The notes under the pieces are model-generated. The model was given only the letters and a program-made list of their open reading frames with translations, did no database searches and had not been told where the DNA came from. A DNA stretch of 46,063 nucleotides from Bacteroidota bacterium (lineage in GTDB: Bacteria > Bacteroidota > Bacteroidia > Bacteroidales > Lentimicrobiaceae). Numbering within the stretch: position 1 is the stretch's first letter; each line of letters starts with the position of its first letter. Shown here one piece after another: positions 35,198 to 44,334 of this stretch. The stretch lies in assembly GCA_023441805.1 (NCBI GenBank), contig JAEZNO010000023.1:1-46063 (forward strand), in the 5' to 3' direction. The position numbers and the translations under genes were made by a program.

Positions 35198-37048
35198 CTA
35201 TTCCGTCTTTTTCAGTATCATAGCACTAAATGGAGCGACTTCAATCACAGACCCATTGGATTCTTTCTCAGATAACAGATCAGTGTATTTTCCATTATCA
35301 ATTGAATGTGAATAACTATGATTCTTGTTCAGGTTGAAGAAGATGTACATTACATCATTCTTATTCTGTCGTTTATAAATAAGTTTATCACCCTCTGCCT
35401 TAATAAACTCAAGATTACCGTTTGAGAGTACCTGATTTTCCTTTCTGATCTTTATAAGACGTTTATAGTATTCAAAAACATCCCGGTTAAAGCCAACGCT
35501 ATCATACTCTTTCTTGCCGGGTTTAATATTAGTTCTGGTTTCCTTATTGAACTTCAATTCTTCCCACCATAAAGGTTTACGTTCATCAGGATCATCTCCT
35601 CCCCACATTCCAAATTCATCACCATTCCAGATATGAGGTGAGCCTATAATTGTGTACTGATATGCCAGGTAAAGCTTAGCTCTTTCATAAGCTTCTTCAT
35701 CGGGTCTGCCTGTTACATAAGTGCTGTCCTCATAAGGGTTGGCGCGATATTTATATTTACCCTTATTTGCAAAATCAGACAAAAGCCTGGGACTGTCGTG
35801 TGTTGCATTTACGTTCATCATTGAGTATCTGTAAGGCTCCTCAACGAGGTTCCATTCTGCAGTAAGAATCCCGGCAAGTTCTTTAGCATCAGCCTTAGGC
35901 TCAGCATCTGCAAAGAAGCCTCTTGCAGGCCGGTATGCATGATAGTACATGATGGCATCAAACACCTCAGAATTTGCATATGGCCCCGGATCCATAAATG
36001 TATCAGGCCACTTTTCCCACCAGATTTCACCAACTAAGTAAGCATCGTTATTGATTGATTTTACGAACTTCCTGTAATCCCTCCAGAAACCCATGGGTAC
36101 CTGGTCTGCAACATCCAGTCTGAATCCGTCAATTCCATTTGTGACATCACCATCAGGAGCCAGCCATCGTTTGGTAACATCAAAGATGTGTTTCTTAGCT
36201 CCTTCATTAATATTACCTTCATACGGGTGGCCATTGATTCTTTCTCCTGTTACGCCAATTTTCTGTAATTCAGGCAGACTCCTGATGTTAAGCCATCCTT
36301 TGTAAGCAAATTCATTCTCCGGAGTATTTACATCATCATAAGAAACAACTTCGTACCAATCTTTATACTTCGAGTTCTCCTGATTTTTAATAATATCCCG
36401 GAAAGCCGGGAAGAGGACTCCGGTATGGTTCCATGAGTAATCAACAATCACCTTAATCCCTCTGTTGTGTAATTCTTTAACCAGTTCCAGGAACATCTTA
36501 TCGGCTGAAGTCCATTTCCAAGTTGAAGGGTCTGACAAGTCTTCTGTGGCTATGATTTCGAGATCACCCTCCGGGTCAGGACCAAAATTTATATCAATGT
36601 GATGATAGCTCCTCGCATCATATTTATGCAGGGATGGTGCATCATTTATCGGATTCAGGTAAATGGCGGTAATACCAAGCTCAGTCAGGTAATCCAGTTT
36701 ATCAAAAACACCCTTCAAATCACCACCATAGCGTCTGTGCTGTAATGTTTCTTTAAGCGACCTGCCGGTATTCACTGCCCAAGGTTCCTGTGTGTACCAG
36801 TCGGAAGTCCAAGGCGTTATACTCCAATCGTCAGGCACGGCAAATGAAGCCGTAGGAGTTGAAATTGTTTTTATGGTAGGATCATTCAGGGAGTCGCCAT
36901 TGTTAAAACGCTCAACGAATATTTGGTACCAGATTACATTCTTTGACCATTCAGGGGGGCCAACTGATTCCTTAACTTTTTCACTTGTCGAACAAGCATA
37001 CAATAGTACAACAAGCAATACTAGTATGCACCTATTAAGTGTTTTCAT
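35198..37048 (-). CDS. GH13 alpha-amylase-family glycoside hydrolase (lipoprotein)
   Basis: 616-residue lipoprotein; lipobox LLYAC with Cys19. The catalytic (beta/alpha)8 barrel begins near residue 36 (VIWYQIFVERF) and keeps all four GH13 regions: Asp203 and His208 in DYSWNHTG, nucleophile Asp312 in GFRLDVADQV, acid/base Glu341 in VGEIWWE, and His417-Asp418 in NATHDSP. It should cut alpha-1,4-glucan (starch, glycogen or maltooligosaccharides), at the outer membrane or in the periplasm; sequence does not decide between alpha-amylase and neopullulanase/cyclomaltodextrinase specificity. The residues after Cys19 (STSEK) lack the K-(D/E) pattern seen in the susD-F products. Gene order lacI-GH13 on the minus strand (63 bp gap) points to one transcript under LacI control. 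Confidence 0.93.
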   Translation of the reverse strand: MKTLNRCILVLLVVLLYACSTSEKVKESVGPPEWSKNVIWYQIFVERFNNGDSLNDPTIKTISTPTASFAVPDDWSITPWTSDWYTQEPWAVNTGRSLKETLQHRRYGGDLKGVFDKLDYLTELGITAIYLNPINDAPSLHKYDARSYHHIDINFGPDPEGDLEIIATEDLSDPSTWKWTSADKMFLELVKELHNRGIKVIVDYSWNHTGVLFPAFRDIIKNQENSKYKDWYEVVSYDDVNTPENEFAYKGWLNIRSLPELQKIGVTGERINGHPYEGNINEGAKKHIFDVTKRWLAPDGDVTNGIDGFRLDVADQVPMGFWRDYRKFVKSINNDAYLVGEIWWEKWPDTFMDPGPYANSEVFDAIMYYHAYRPARGFFADAEPKADAKELAGILTAEWNLVEEPYRYSMMNVNATHDSPRLLSDFANKGKYKYRANPYEDSTYVTGRPDEEAYERAKLYLAYQYTIIGSPHIWNGDEFGMWGGDDPDERKPLWWEELKFNKETRTNIKPGKKEYDSVGFNRDVFEYYKRLIKIRKENQVLSNGNLEFIKAEGDKLIYKRQNKNDVMYIFFNLNKNHSYSHSIDNGKYTDLLSEKESNGSVIEVAPFSAMILKKTE

Positions 37049-37111
37049 ATCTTATATCTTGACAGAAGAAGTATTATAGTTCAAAAATCAATAATCAGGC
37101 AGTTGATTCTA

Positions 37112-38122
37112 TTAAGTTGAAGCCCTTTTTTCGAGTGCAACCGGAATAACAACTGTTTGGAAATCTATGAATTTAGTAGGATTTTCAATTCTGTTTATGA
37201 GAATCTCAACTGCCTGACGTCCCATCTCGAATCCTCGCTGCTCAACTGTAGTAAGTGACGGACAAGTGATACTGGCAATAGGGTCGTTGCCGAAACCGGT
37301 GACTTTAATTCTACCCGGTACATCAAATCCAAATTCCTGAAGAAGTTGCATCACAGCGATAGCTGTAAAATCATTTACGGCAAAAATTCCATCAATCTTA
37401 GGGGCCAGTCTTATAATTTGCTCTTTATGGTCCAATACCTCCTGACGGGTATCACATTGTAATACAAGTGAAGGGTCAAGCGGAAGATTGTTTTCAAGCA
37501 GGGCTTTCTTATAACCTTCATACCTGAGTTTGCCTATAAGTAAATGCTGGGGTGAAGCCAGATGCAGAATCTTAGTGCAATTTTGCTCTATAAGATGCTG
37601 TGTGGCAGTATATGCTCCTCCAAGGTCATCTGTAACAACCCTGTCGGTTTCAACTACTTCACTAACTCTGTCGAGAAAAACAAGCGGTATACCAACATCA
37701 ATAACATCTTTATAATGAGTGTGGTCATGTGTATTCTTACTCATTGAGATTAATATACCATCTACCCGGTTATCCAGCAGGACCTCAGTATTGATAACCT
37801 CGCGGTGGTAATCCTCATTTGACTGGCATATTATAAGACGATATCCTTTTGCATAAGCAAGTTCCTCAATTCCGCTGATGACTGATGAGAAAAAATGGTG
37901 AACAATTTCAGGCACAATCAACCCCAGTGTATTTGAGCGCTGTTTCTTTAAACTTAATGCTAAAGCGTTTGGCCTGTAATTGACTTTCTCGGCATACTGC
38001 TTAACAATACGTTTGGTTTCAGTACTGATGTCAGGATGGTCTTTTAATGCTCTTGAAACTGTTGATGGTGAAATGCCTAAAGCTCGTGCAATATCATTTA
38101 TTGAAATGAGGATAGATTTCAT
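37112..38122 (-). CDS. LacI-family transcriptional regulator
   Basis: 336-residue repressor/activator of the LacI/GalR family. The helix-turn-helix is at the N-terminus (INDIARALGISPSTVSRALK), followed by the hinge (YRPNALALSLKKQ) and a periplasmic-binding-protein-like ligand domain with NRVDGILISMSK and FAVNDFTAIAVMQLL. The likely effector is maltose or an alpha-glucan oligosaccharide, inferred from the GH13 and Sus genes on both sides. It lies between them, and a perfect 16-bp palindrome of LacI-operator type is found 120 bp upstream, in the gap to susC. Probably controls both directions. Confidence 0.92.
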   Translation of the reverse strand: MKSILISINDIARALGISPSTVSRALKDHPDISTETKRIVKQYAEKVNYRPNALALSLKKQRSNTLGLIVPEIVHHFFSSVISGIEELAYAKGYRLIICQSNEDYHREVINTEVLLDNRVDGILISMSKNTHDHTHYKDVIDVGIPLVFLDRVSEVVETDRVVTDDLGGAYTATQHLIEQNCTKILHLASPQHLLIGKLRYEGYKKALLENNLPLDPSLVLQCDTRQEVLDHKEQIIRLAPKIDGIFAVNDFTAIAVMQLLQEFGFDVPGRIKVTGFGNDPIASITCPSLTTVEQRGFEMGRQAVEILINRIENPTKFIDFQTVVIPVALEKRAST

Positions 38123-38545
38123 AAGGACCTTTAGATACGATGCAATTTGTCAGGCTAAAATACTATTTTAGCTCGAATATCCTTATGATTTATACACAAT
38201 AAGCAAGAATACGTTTTAAAGGACTGATATTTCAATCGTTATCGCAAACGTTTGCGAATTTATTTTGTTGTTATTGCTCATATTTCTGAGCATTTCCCAT
38301 TGATTTTTAACACTTTTTTATTAACATTGTAGAATAATTGAACTATTTGACGAAAAAAGTATTCAAAAGTTACAATTACCATGAAAATTATTGCAAAAAG
38401 TCAAAATGAGAATTCATCGCTTAGACAAGAACAGAACAATAGAAGTTTAATCAAACATTCACATATGCAATAAATTAGAGATTTTTAATCACAAGTATCT
38501 ATCAATTAACTAATCAATATTTAAATCACCAACAAAAAAACAATT
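38123..38545. other. divergent regulatory region between lacI and susC
   Basis: 423 bp without a gene, AT-rich. Holds the operator palindrome at 38242-38257 and a second inverted repeat, GCTCA-tatttc-TGAGC, at 38276-38291. No clean TAnnTTTG promoter was identified in either direction; near matches exist. If transcription starts near the palindrome, susC has a long 5' leader of about 250 nt. Confidence 0.6.
38242..38257. promoter_or_regulatory. perfect LacI-family operator palindrome
   Basis: TCGCAAACGTTTGCGA is identical to its own reverse complement, with the central CG and GCAAAC half-site typical of LacI-family operators (the same core as PurR and CcpA-type boxes). It lies 120 bp from lacI and 289 bp from susC, so it is placed to regulate both. 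The regulator is most likely the adjacent LacI protein. Confidence 0.75.
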
Positions 38546-41539
38546 ATGAAGAAGCATCCTACATTGCTAAAAGTTCTATTTCTCTTTTTAGGAATGGCTT
38601 TTGCATTTTCTGGTTTTGCCCAAAATGTAAAAGTTTCCGGAAGCGTAATAGATGTCAATGATGGTAAGACTTTACCTGGTGTTACAATTGCCGTAAAGAA
38701 CACCTCAACAGGTACAGTTACCGATATTGACGGAAATTTCTCACTTACAGTCCCTGCAGGGTCAACACTTGTGGTCTCCTATATAGGTTACACAACCCAG
38801 GAGGTCATAGTAGGTAATGAGATAAAACCACTGACGATTTCTCTGGAACCATCAGTAACGATGCTACAGGAGGCGGTTGTTATAGGTTATGGAACTGTAA
38901 AAAGGGCTGATGCCACAGGTTCCATTACAACTGTTACAACATCTGACTTTAATCGGGGAGCTATAACTTCGGCTCAAGATCTCCTGATCGGCAAAAGTGC
39001 CGGCGTTGTTATCAATAATAATGGTGGTGAGCCGGGAGCAGGTTCAACTATCCGTATTCGTGGCGGATCATCATTAAATGCTTCCAATGATCCTTTGATC
39101 ATTGTGGATGGTATACCTATCGATAACAAAGCAATTTCAGGAAGTTCCAACTTCCTTTCGTTCATAAACCCAAATGATATTGAGTCATTCACAGTGCTGA
39201 AAGATGCTTCGGCAACTGCTATTTATGGTTCACGTGCTTCAAATGGTGTAATCCTTATTACAACCAAAAAAGGTGTAAAGGGTGCCCCGTTTAAAGTGAC
39301 TTATGATGGTAGGGCTACAGTGTCAGCAGCCGCAAAGTTTGTGGACCTATACTCAGGTGACCAGATGCGAAATCTGGCATACACCAATCCGGTATTATAT
39401 GAACCTTCTACTCATCTTTTATTTGGTACTGAGAATACTGACTGGCAAAGTGAAATTTTCCGTACAGCATTTTCTCATGATCATAACCTCGGATTCTCCG
39501 GTTCGTATAAAACCTTGCCATACAGGGTTTCAATCGGAATTACTGATGAGGAAGGTATTCTGAAAAATACCGGTATGGACAGATTTACCGGTGCTGTAAG
39601 CCTTAATCCCACTTTCTTGAATAATAGTCTGAAAGTGAATATTAATGCCAAAGGAATGAACGCTAAGCACAACTTTGGTGATAAAGGTGCCGTAGGGAGT
39701 GCTATCAATATGGATCCTACTCATCCGGTTTATAGTAATTCTGAAGGTACTAACGGCTACTTCCAGTGGTACACTTTAGGTGCCAGCTTAGGTACACCTA
39801 ATCCTGTTGAACAATTGCTGGAAGTTGATAATAAGTCAACCGTTAACCGTTTCGTAGGTAATATTCAACTTGATTATACCTTGCCATTCCTGCCCGACTT
39901 GAGAGCTAATCTTAATATGGCTACTGATTACTCTAGTAGTGAAGGCTATAATAATCGTGCTCCTTCATCTCCACGTAATATTACAGGTGACATGCATGGA
40001 CAGCTTACTGACTATGATGCAACCTTTAAAAACAAACTGTTGGATTTCTATCTTAACTATGTAAAAGCAATTCCATCAATAAGTAGTAACATAGATGTAA
40101 CTGCCGGATATTCATGGCAGCATATTTCATTAGACGAATTTAACTATCAGCGCAATGTGGTGGATAATACTATAGATCCTGATACAGGAGAGCCTATTGC
40201 TAAGTATGTAATGAAAGACAGTACTGCAAAATTCAAAGAATTATATCTGGTATCATTCTTCCAACGTCTGAATTATACTCTGATGGACAAGTACTTATTG
40301 ACAGTTACTCTCCGTCAGGATGGTTCATCACGTTTTTCTGAAGATAACAGATGGGGACTATTCCCTTCAGTTGCACTTGGATGGAAAATTAGTGAAGAGA
40401 ACTTCCTGAAAAATGTAGACTTCCTTTCTGAATTAAAACTCCGCTTAGGATGGGGTATTACAGGCCAGCAGGATATAGGTGACAATTATTATCCGTACCA
40501 GGCTAAGTATGTCAGTTCAACACAGGGCTTTTATTATTTGATTGAAGATGAATATCTTTCAACTCTAAGGCCTGATCCTTACGACAGCGATATAAAGTGG
40601 GAAGAAACTACTACTCAGAATATAGGTATTGATTTCGGGTTCTTCAAGGATAGGTTATATGGTTCATTTGATCTTTATAAGCGTGTAACCAATGACTTGT
40701 TGACACAGGTTAATATTCCAACAGGCAGTAACTTCTCAAATAAACTGTTTACCAACATCGGAAGTCTTGAAAACAGGGGAGTTGAGCTTTCATTAAATCT
40801 CATCCCAATATTACAGTCTGATAAATCACTCAATATTGGATTCAATGTTACTTATAACAAAAATGAGATAACAAAACTGTTAGCTTCAGATGATCCTGAC
40901 TTTATTGGACTTCTTGAGACAAGTGGTGGTATGACAGGTGAATTTCAGATTACAAGAGTTGGTTACCCTGCTCGCTCGTTCTTTGTAAATAAACAAGTTT
41001 ATGATGCTGCCGGAAATCCTATCGAAGGTCTGTATGTTGACCTTTCTGGCGAAGGCGGTGTAGTTAATGGTGACAATGCTGATAAATACATTTATCATAA
41101 TCCTGCACCAGACTATCTCTTTGGTTTCTCTGCCAGATTTAATTATAAGAATTGGGATGCCGGTTTCAGCTCAAGAGCAAGCATTGGCAACTATGTTTAC
41201 AATAAAGTACTTGCCGGAGCATCATACGACCAGATGTACCAGATTGGATACTGGAAAAATCAGCCTTTGGCACTTGAGGACACGAAATTTGTAAAACGTC
41301 AGTTTACAAGTGACTATTTTGTTAATAACGGTTCTTTCTTCAAACTTGATAATCTAAGTATCGGCTATAAAGTGAATCAGATAGCAAAGACAGTTAATGC
41401 AAGATTCAGCTTTACAGTTCAAAATGTATTCACCATCACTAAATATGAAGGTATTGATCCTGAAGTTCCAAACGGAATAGATGATAATTTCTATCCCAGA
41501 CCTCGTTCATTCATATTTGGAGTCAGCCTTGATATCTAA
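38546..41539 (+). CDS. susC: SusC/RagA-type TonB-dependent outer-membrane transporter
   Basis: 997-residue outer-membrane protein that imports oligosaccharides with TonB energy. Signal peptide residues 1-25 (cleavage after SGFAQ); carboxypeptidase-regulatory-like domain about residues 28-110 (GSVIDVNDGKTLPGVTI); the TonB box region EAVVIGYGTVKR at about 112-123; plug domain with IRIRGGSSLNASNDPLIIVD and the SusC motif GSRASNGVILITTKKG; then the beta barrel to the terminal strand SFIFGVSLDI. susD follows 18 bp later. Forms the usual 'pedal bin' complex with the SusD lipoprotein. Confidence 0.97.
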   Translation: MKKHPTLLKVLFLFLGMAFAFSGFAQNVKVSGSVIDVNDGKTLPGVTIAVKNTSTGTVTDIDGNFSLTVPAGSTLVVSYIGYTTQEVIVGNEIKPLTISLEPSVTMLQEAVVIGYGTVKRADATGSITTVTTSDFNRGAITSAQDLLIGKSAGVVINNNGGEPGAGSTIRIRGGSSLNASNDPLIIVDGIPIDNKAISGSSNFLSFINPNDIESFTVLKDASATAIYGSRASNGVILITTKKGVKGAPFKVTYDGRATVSAAAKFVDLYSGDQMRNLAYTNPVLYEPSTHLLFGTENTDWQSEIFRTAFSHDHNLGFSGSYKTLPYRVSIGITDEEGILKNTGMDRFTGAVSLNPTFLNNSLKVNINAKGMNAKHNFGDKGAVGSAINMDPTHPVYSNSEGTNGYFQWYTLGASLGTPNPVEQLLEVDNKSTVNRFVGNIQLDYTLPFLPDLRANLNMATDYSSSEGYNNRAPSSPRNITGDMHGQLTDYDATFKNKLLDFYLNYVKAIPSISSNIDVTAGYSWQHISLDEFNYQRNVVDNTIDPDTGEPIAKYVMKDSTAKFKELYLVSFFQRLNYTLMDKYLLTVTLRQDGSSRFSEDNRWGLFPSVALGWKISEENFLKNVDFLSELKLRLGWGITGQQDIGDNYYPYQAKYVSSTQGFYYLIEDEYLSTLRPDPYDSDIKWEETTTQNIGIDFGFFKDRLYGSFDLYKRVTNDLLTQVNIPTGSNFSNKLFTNIGSLENRGVELSLNLIPILQSDKSLNIGFNVTYNKNEITKLLASDDPDFIGLLETSGGMTGEFQITRVGYPARSFFVNKQVYDAAGNPIEGLYVDLSGEGGVVNGDNADKYIYHNPAPDYLFGFSARFNYKNWDAGFSSRASIGNYVYNKVLAGASYDQMYQIGYWKNQPLALEDTKFVKRQFTSDYFVNNGSFFKLDNLSIGYKVNQIAKTVNARFSFTVQNVFTITKYEGIDPEVPNGIDDNFYPRPRSFIFGVSLDI

Positions 41540-41557
41540 TCTTAAACTTTAAAGGAC

Positions 41558-43192
41558 ATGAAAAAATATAAATTCATAATAGGTTTACTTCTTTCAACAC
41601 TGATAGTGGTTTCATGTGTGAAAGACCTTGATCTTGAACCGAAAGATCCGAGTACCATACTTTCAGACAACCTGAAAGATAATCCTGACTACATGAAGCA
41701 GTATCTTGCAAAAATATATGCCAGCTTCATTATTTCCGGACAAGGAGGTGTAGGTGGAGATGATATATCAGCATCTGACCCTAACTTCTTTACTACAATG
41801 AGAGCTTTATGGAATGTTCAGGAAATCACTACAGATGAGGCTATATGCGGATGGGGTGATATAGGTATTGCCGATCTTAATACTCAGACCTGGAGTCCTG
41901 AAAATCCTTTCCTTACTGCACTATATCAGCGCTTAGGTTTGAGTATCACGTATGCTAATGAATTTATACGTGTTACTGAAGGTGTCACTGATCCCAAAAT
42001 GATTCAGTACAGAGCAGAGGCCCGTTTCCTTAGAGCTTTGGCATATTACTGGCATATGGACCTTTTTGGCAATCCGCCATTTACAACTGAAGCTGATCAG
42101 GTAGGAAAGTTTTTCCCCAGTCAATTAGATTCTGATATGAATGAAGGCAGAAAAAAGGTCTTCAATTATATAGCTTCTGAATTAAAAGCCATAGAAGGTA
42201 ACCTTGGTGAACCCGGATTCTCATATCCCCAGGCTGATAAAGGTGCTGCATGGATGCTCCTCGCACGACTTTATCTTAATGCTGAAGTTTATACAGGAAC
42301 GGCAAAATGGGATTCATGCAAAATTTATGCTGACAAAGTTATAAATAGCGGAGCTTACCAATTGGCTGAAGATTACAGACAGAATTTCAGTGCTGATAAT
42401 GATGGTTTCCATAATCCCGAAATGATCTTTGCATGGGCACAGGATGGTGTTTACACTCAGGGATTTGTTGGAACAACTTTCATTATTGAATCAAGTAGTG
42501 ATGCCGAATATTTAAGGGCTGAAGAATTCCATGGCCTTACAGGTAATACCAACTGGAATGGAAACAGGGCAAGGGTCAACTTCCTTAATGTGATGATTGA
42601 CACTCTTGCAACTTATGGAGGTCCGGTTCCTTATAATACTGATCCATTCTTTACACAAAGCCATGACGGCCGTGTATTTCTGCGCGTAAAGAAATCTGCA
42701 AATATTCCCAGTGCTTCATCCAGTGGCGATTATGGTATCGGTGTCTATAAATTTACTGCCAGAAACCATGATGGATCTGCTGTAGAGAATTTTAATGACA
42801 CTTACGCCAGCACCGATTACCCGATTTTCCGCTATGCTGATGCTATCATGATGAGGGCCGAAGCATCATATCGTCTCGGTGACGTTGCCGGTGCAGTTGA
42901 AGATATAAATACTATCAGACGTCGTGCTTTTGGCGACAATTCAGGTGATATTACTGCAGCTCAGCTTAACGAGAAATTTATTCTCGATGAGCGTGGACGT
43001 GAATTCTATTATGAAGGACATCGTCGTACCGACCTCATCAGATTCGGTCAGTTTACCAATGGAACTTACCATTGGCAGTGGAAGGGAGCTGTTTATGAAG
43101 GTATTCCAACCGCCAGCCACAGAAATGTATTCCCAATTCCGGGAGCAGAAGTTGCAGCTAATACAAATATTCATCAGAATCCTGGATATTAA
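41558..43192 (+). CDS. susD: SusD/RagB-type surface glycan-binding lipoprotein
   Basis: 544-residue lipoprotein, lipobox VVSC with Cys20. Directly after the lipidated cysteine it reads VKDLD, a K-D pattern like the surface-export signal described for Bacteroidota lipoproteins. TPR-like helices and the family segments RAEARFLRALAYYWHMDLFG and the C-terminal EFYYEGHRRTDLIRFG are clear. It caps the SusC transporter and hands glycan to it. Translated close behind susC (18 bp) and before susE (18 bp). An unusual feature is the long N-terminal Gly/Asp-rich loop GQGGVGGDDIS. Confidence 0.96.
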   Translation: MKKYKFIIGLLLSTLIVVSCVKDLDLEPKDPSTILSDNLKDNPDYMKQYLAKIYASFIISGQGGVGGDDISASDPNFFTTMRALWNVQEITTDEAICGWGDIGIADLNTQTWSPENPFLTALYQRLGLSITYANEFIRVTEGVTDPKMIQYRAEARFLRALAYYWHMDLFGNPPFTTEADQVGKFFPSQLDSDMNEGRKKVFNYIASELKAIEGNLGEPGFSYPQADKGAAWMLLARLYLNAEVYTGTAKWDSCKIYADKVINSGAYQLAEDYRQNFSADNDGFHNPEMIFAWAQDGVYTQGFVGTTFIIESSSDAEYLRAEEFHGLTGNTNWNGNRARVNFLNVMIDTLATYGGPVPYNTDPFFTQSHDGRVFLRVKKSANIPSASSSGDYGIGVYKFTARNHDGSAVENFNDTYASTDYPIFRYADAIMMRAEASYRLGDVAGAVEDINTIRRRAFGDNSGDITAAQLNEKFILDERGREFYYEGHRRTDLIRFGQFTNGTYHWQWKGAVYEGIPTASHRNVFPIPGAEVAANTNIHQNPGY

Positions 43193-43210
43193 TCTCAAAA
43201 ATCAAGAACA

Positions 43211-44248
43211 ATGAAAAGTAAATTCATAATATATTTAGTATTTATCGGACTAATCGGGTTGTTCGCAAGCTGTGAAAAGGATGGTGATACAGTGATAATG
43301 AAAGATCCTGTTGCTCCTTCACTGACGACTATTCCCGATTTAACCCTTGAAAGAGCAAAAGGTACCGAAATCCTGACCTTTGTTGGTACCAAAGTTGACC
43401 CCGGTTTTGAAGCTTCAGCCAACTATACTCTTGAAGCAGCAGCCGCAGGAACTAACTTTGCTGATCCTGTCATTATACTTATTACAATCAATCCTGAAGA
43501 GATGAAAATCTCAGTCAGTGATCTGAATGGAATCTTATTGAAGAAGTTACCTGCTGATCAAGCTATTAATGTAGAATTTCGTCTGAAAGCTCTATTAGTT
43601 GTTGATTCAGGTACAGGAGCTGTTGGTTCAGCTACTAAACCTATGGTTTATATTTCAGAGGCAAAGCAAGTCGAGGCAAAATTATATGGTTTACCACGCC
43701 TCGAGCTGATTGGTTCAGGAATGGATCAAAAAATCGAATCTCCATTGGCTGATGGAAAGTATGAAGGATTAGTTAAGGTTAACTCAGCCAATCCATTCAC
43801 TTTATACGATCCTGAAACTGGAATAACCTACGGTTCAGGTGGTGGCAAAGTTCTTATTGTTGATGGTGCGGGCATTGTACCTCCAAATAATAATGGATGG
43901 CACATCCTGAAAGTAGACCTCTCCGGTGAAACGAAAACCTATGATTTGGATACAGAGTATCAAATCGGTGTTGTTGGGTCAGCTACACCGCATAGTTGGG
44001 ATGGTCCGGATATACAAATGGAGTATAATCACTCAACCGGTTTATGGGAAGTTACAACTGATCTAATGGCCGGTGAAATCAAATTCAGAAAAAATAATAA
44101 TTGGGACTGGAATCTTGGTGGGCCACTTAGTGATCTCGTTAGTGATGGGGCAAATATTCCTATTCCTGAAGCCGGTAATTATACAATAAAACTGAATATT
44201 ATCAGTGATGCTGATAAGAAAGGTACTGCAACAATTACCAAAAATTAA
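43211..44248 (+). CDS. susE: SusE-type outer-membrane starch-binding lipoprotein
   Basis: 345-residue lipoprotein with lipobox FASC and Cys21 (C-E-K-D-G-D). The N-terminal part resembles the SusE N-terminal Ig-like domain (PSLTTIPDLTLERAKGTEIL), a middle beta domain follows, and the C-terminal about 95 residues form one SusE/F-type starch-binding module (VVGSATPHSWDGP ... EIKFRKNNNWDWNLGG ... EAGNYTIKLN). It probably captures starch at the cell surface and helps SusCD. Same transcript as susC-susD-susF. The C-terminal module is clearly paralogous to the last module of the susF product. Confidence 0.88.
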   Translation: MKSKFIIYLVFIGLIGLFASCEKDGDTVIMKDPVAPSLTTIPDLTLERAKGTEILTFVGTKVDPGFEASANYTLEAAAAGTNFADPVIILITINPEEMKISVSDLNGILLKKLPADQAINVEFRLKALLVVDSGTGAVGSATKPMVYISEAKQVEAKLYGLPRLELIGSGMDQKIESPLADGKYEGLVKVNSANPFTLYDPETGITYGSGGGKVLIVDGAGIVPPNNNGWHILKVDLSGETKTYDLDTEYQIGVVGSATPHSWDGPDIQMEYNHSTGLWEVTTDLMAGEIKFRKNNNWDWNLGGPLSDLVSDGANIPIPEAGNYTIKLNIISDADKKGTATITKN

Positions 44249-44334
44249 AAAATACTCCTGAATGTTCACTTAGCCTGTAAAGGCAAGTGAACATGAAAGG
44301 AAAAGTTTTGATTCACATTAAAAATATTAACTTC

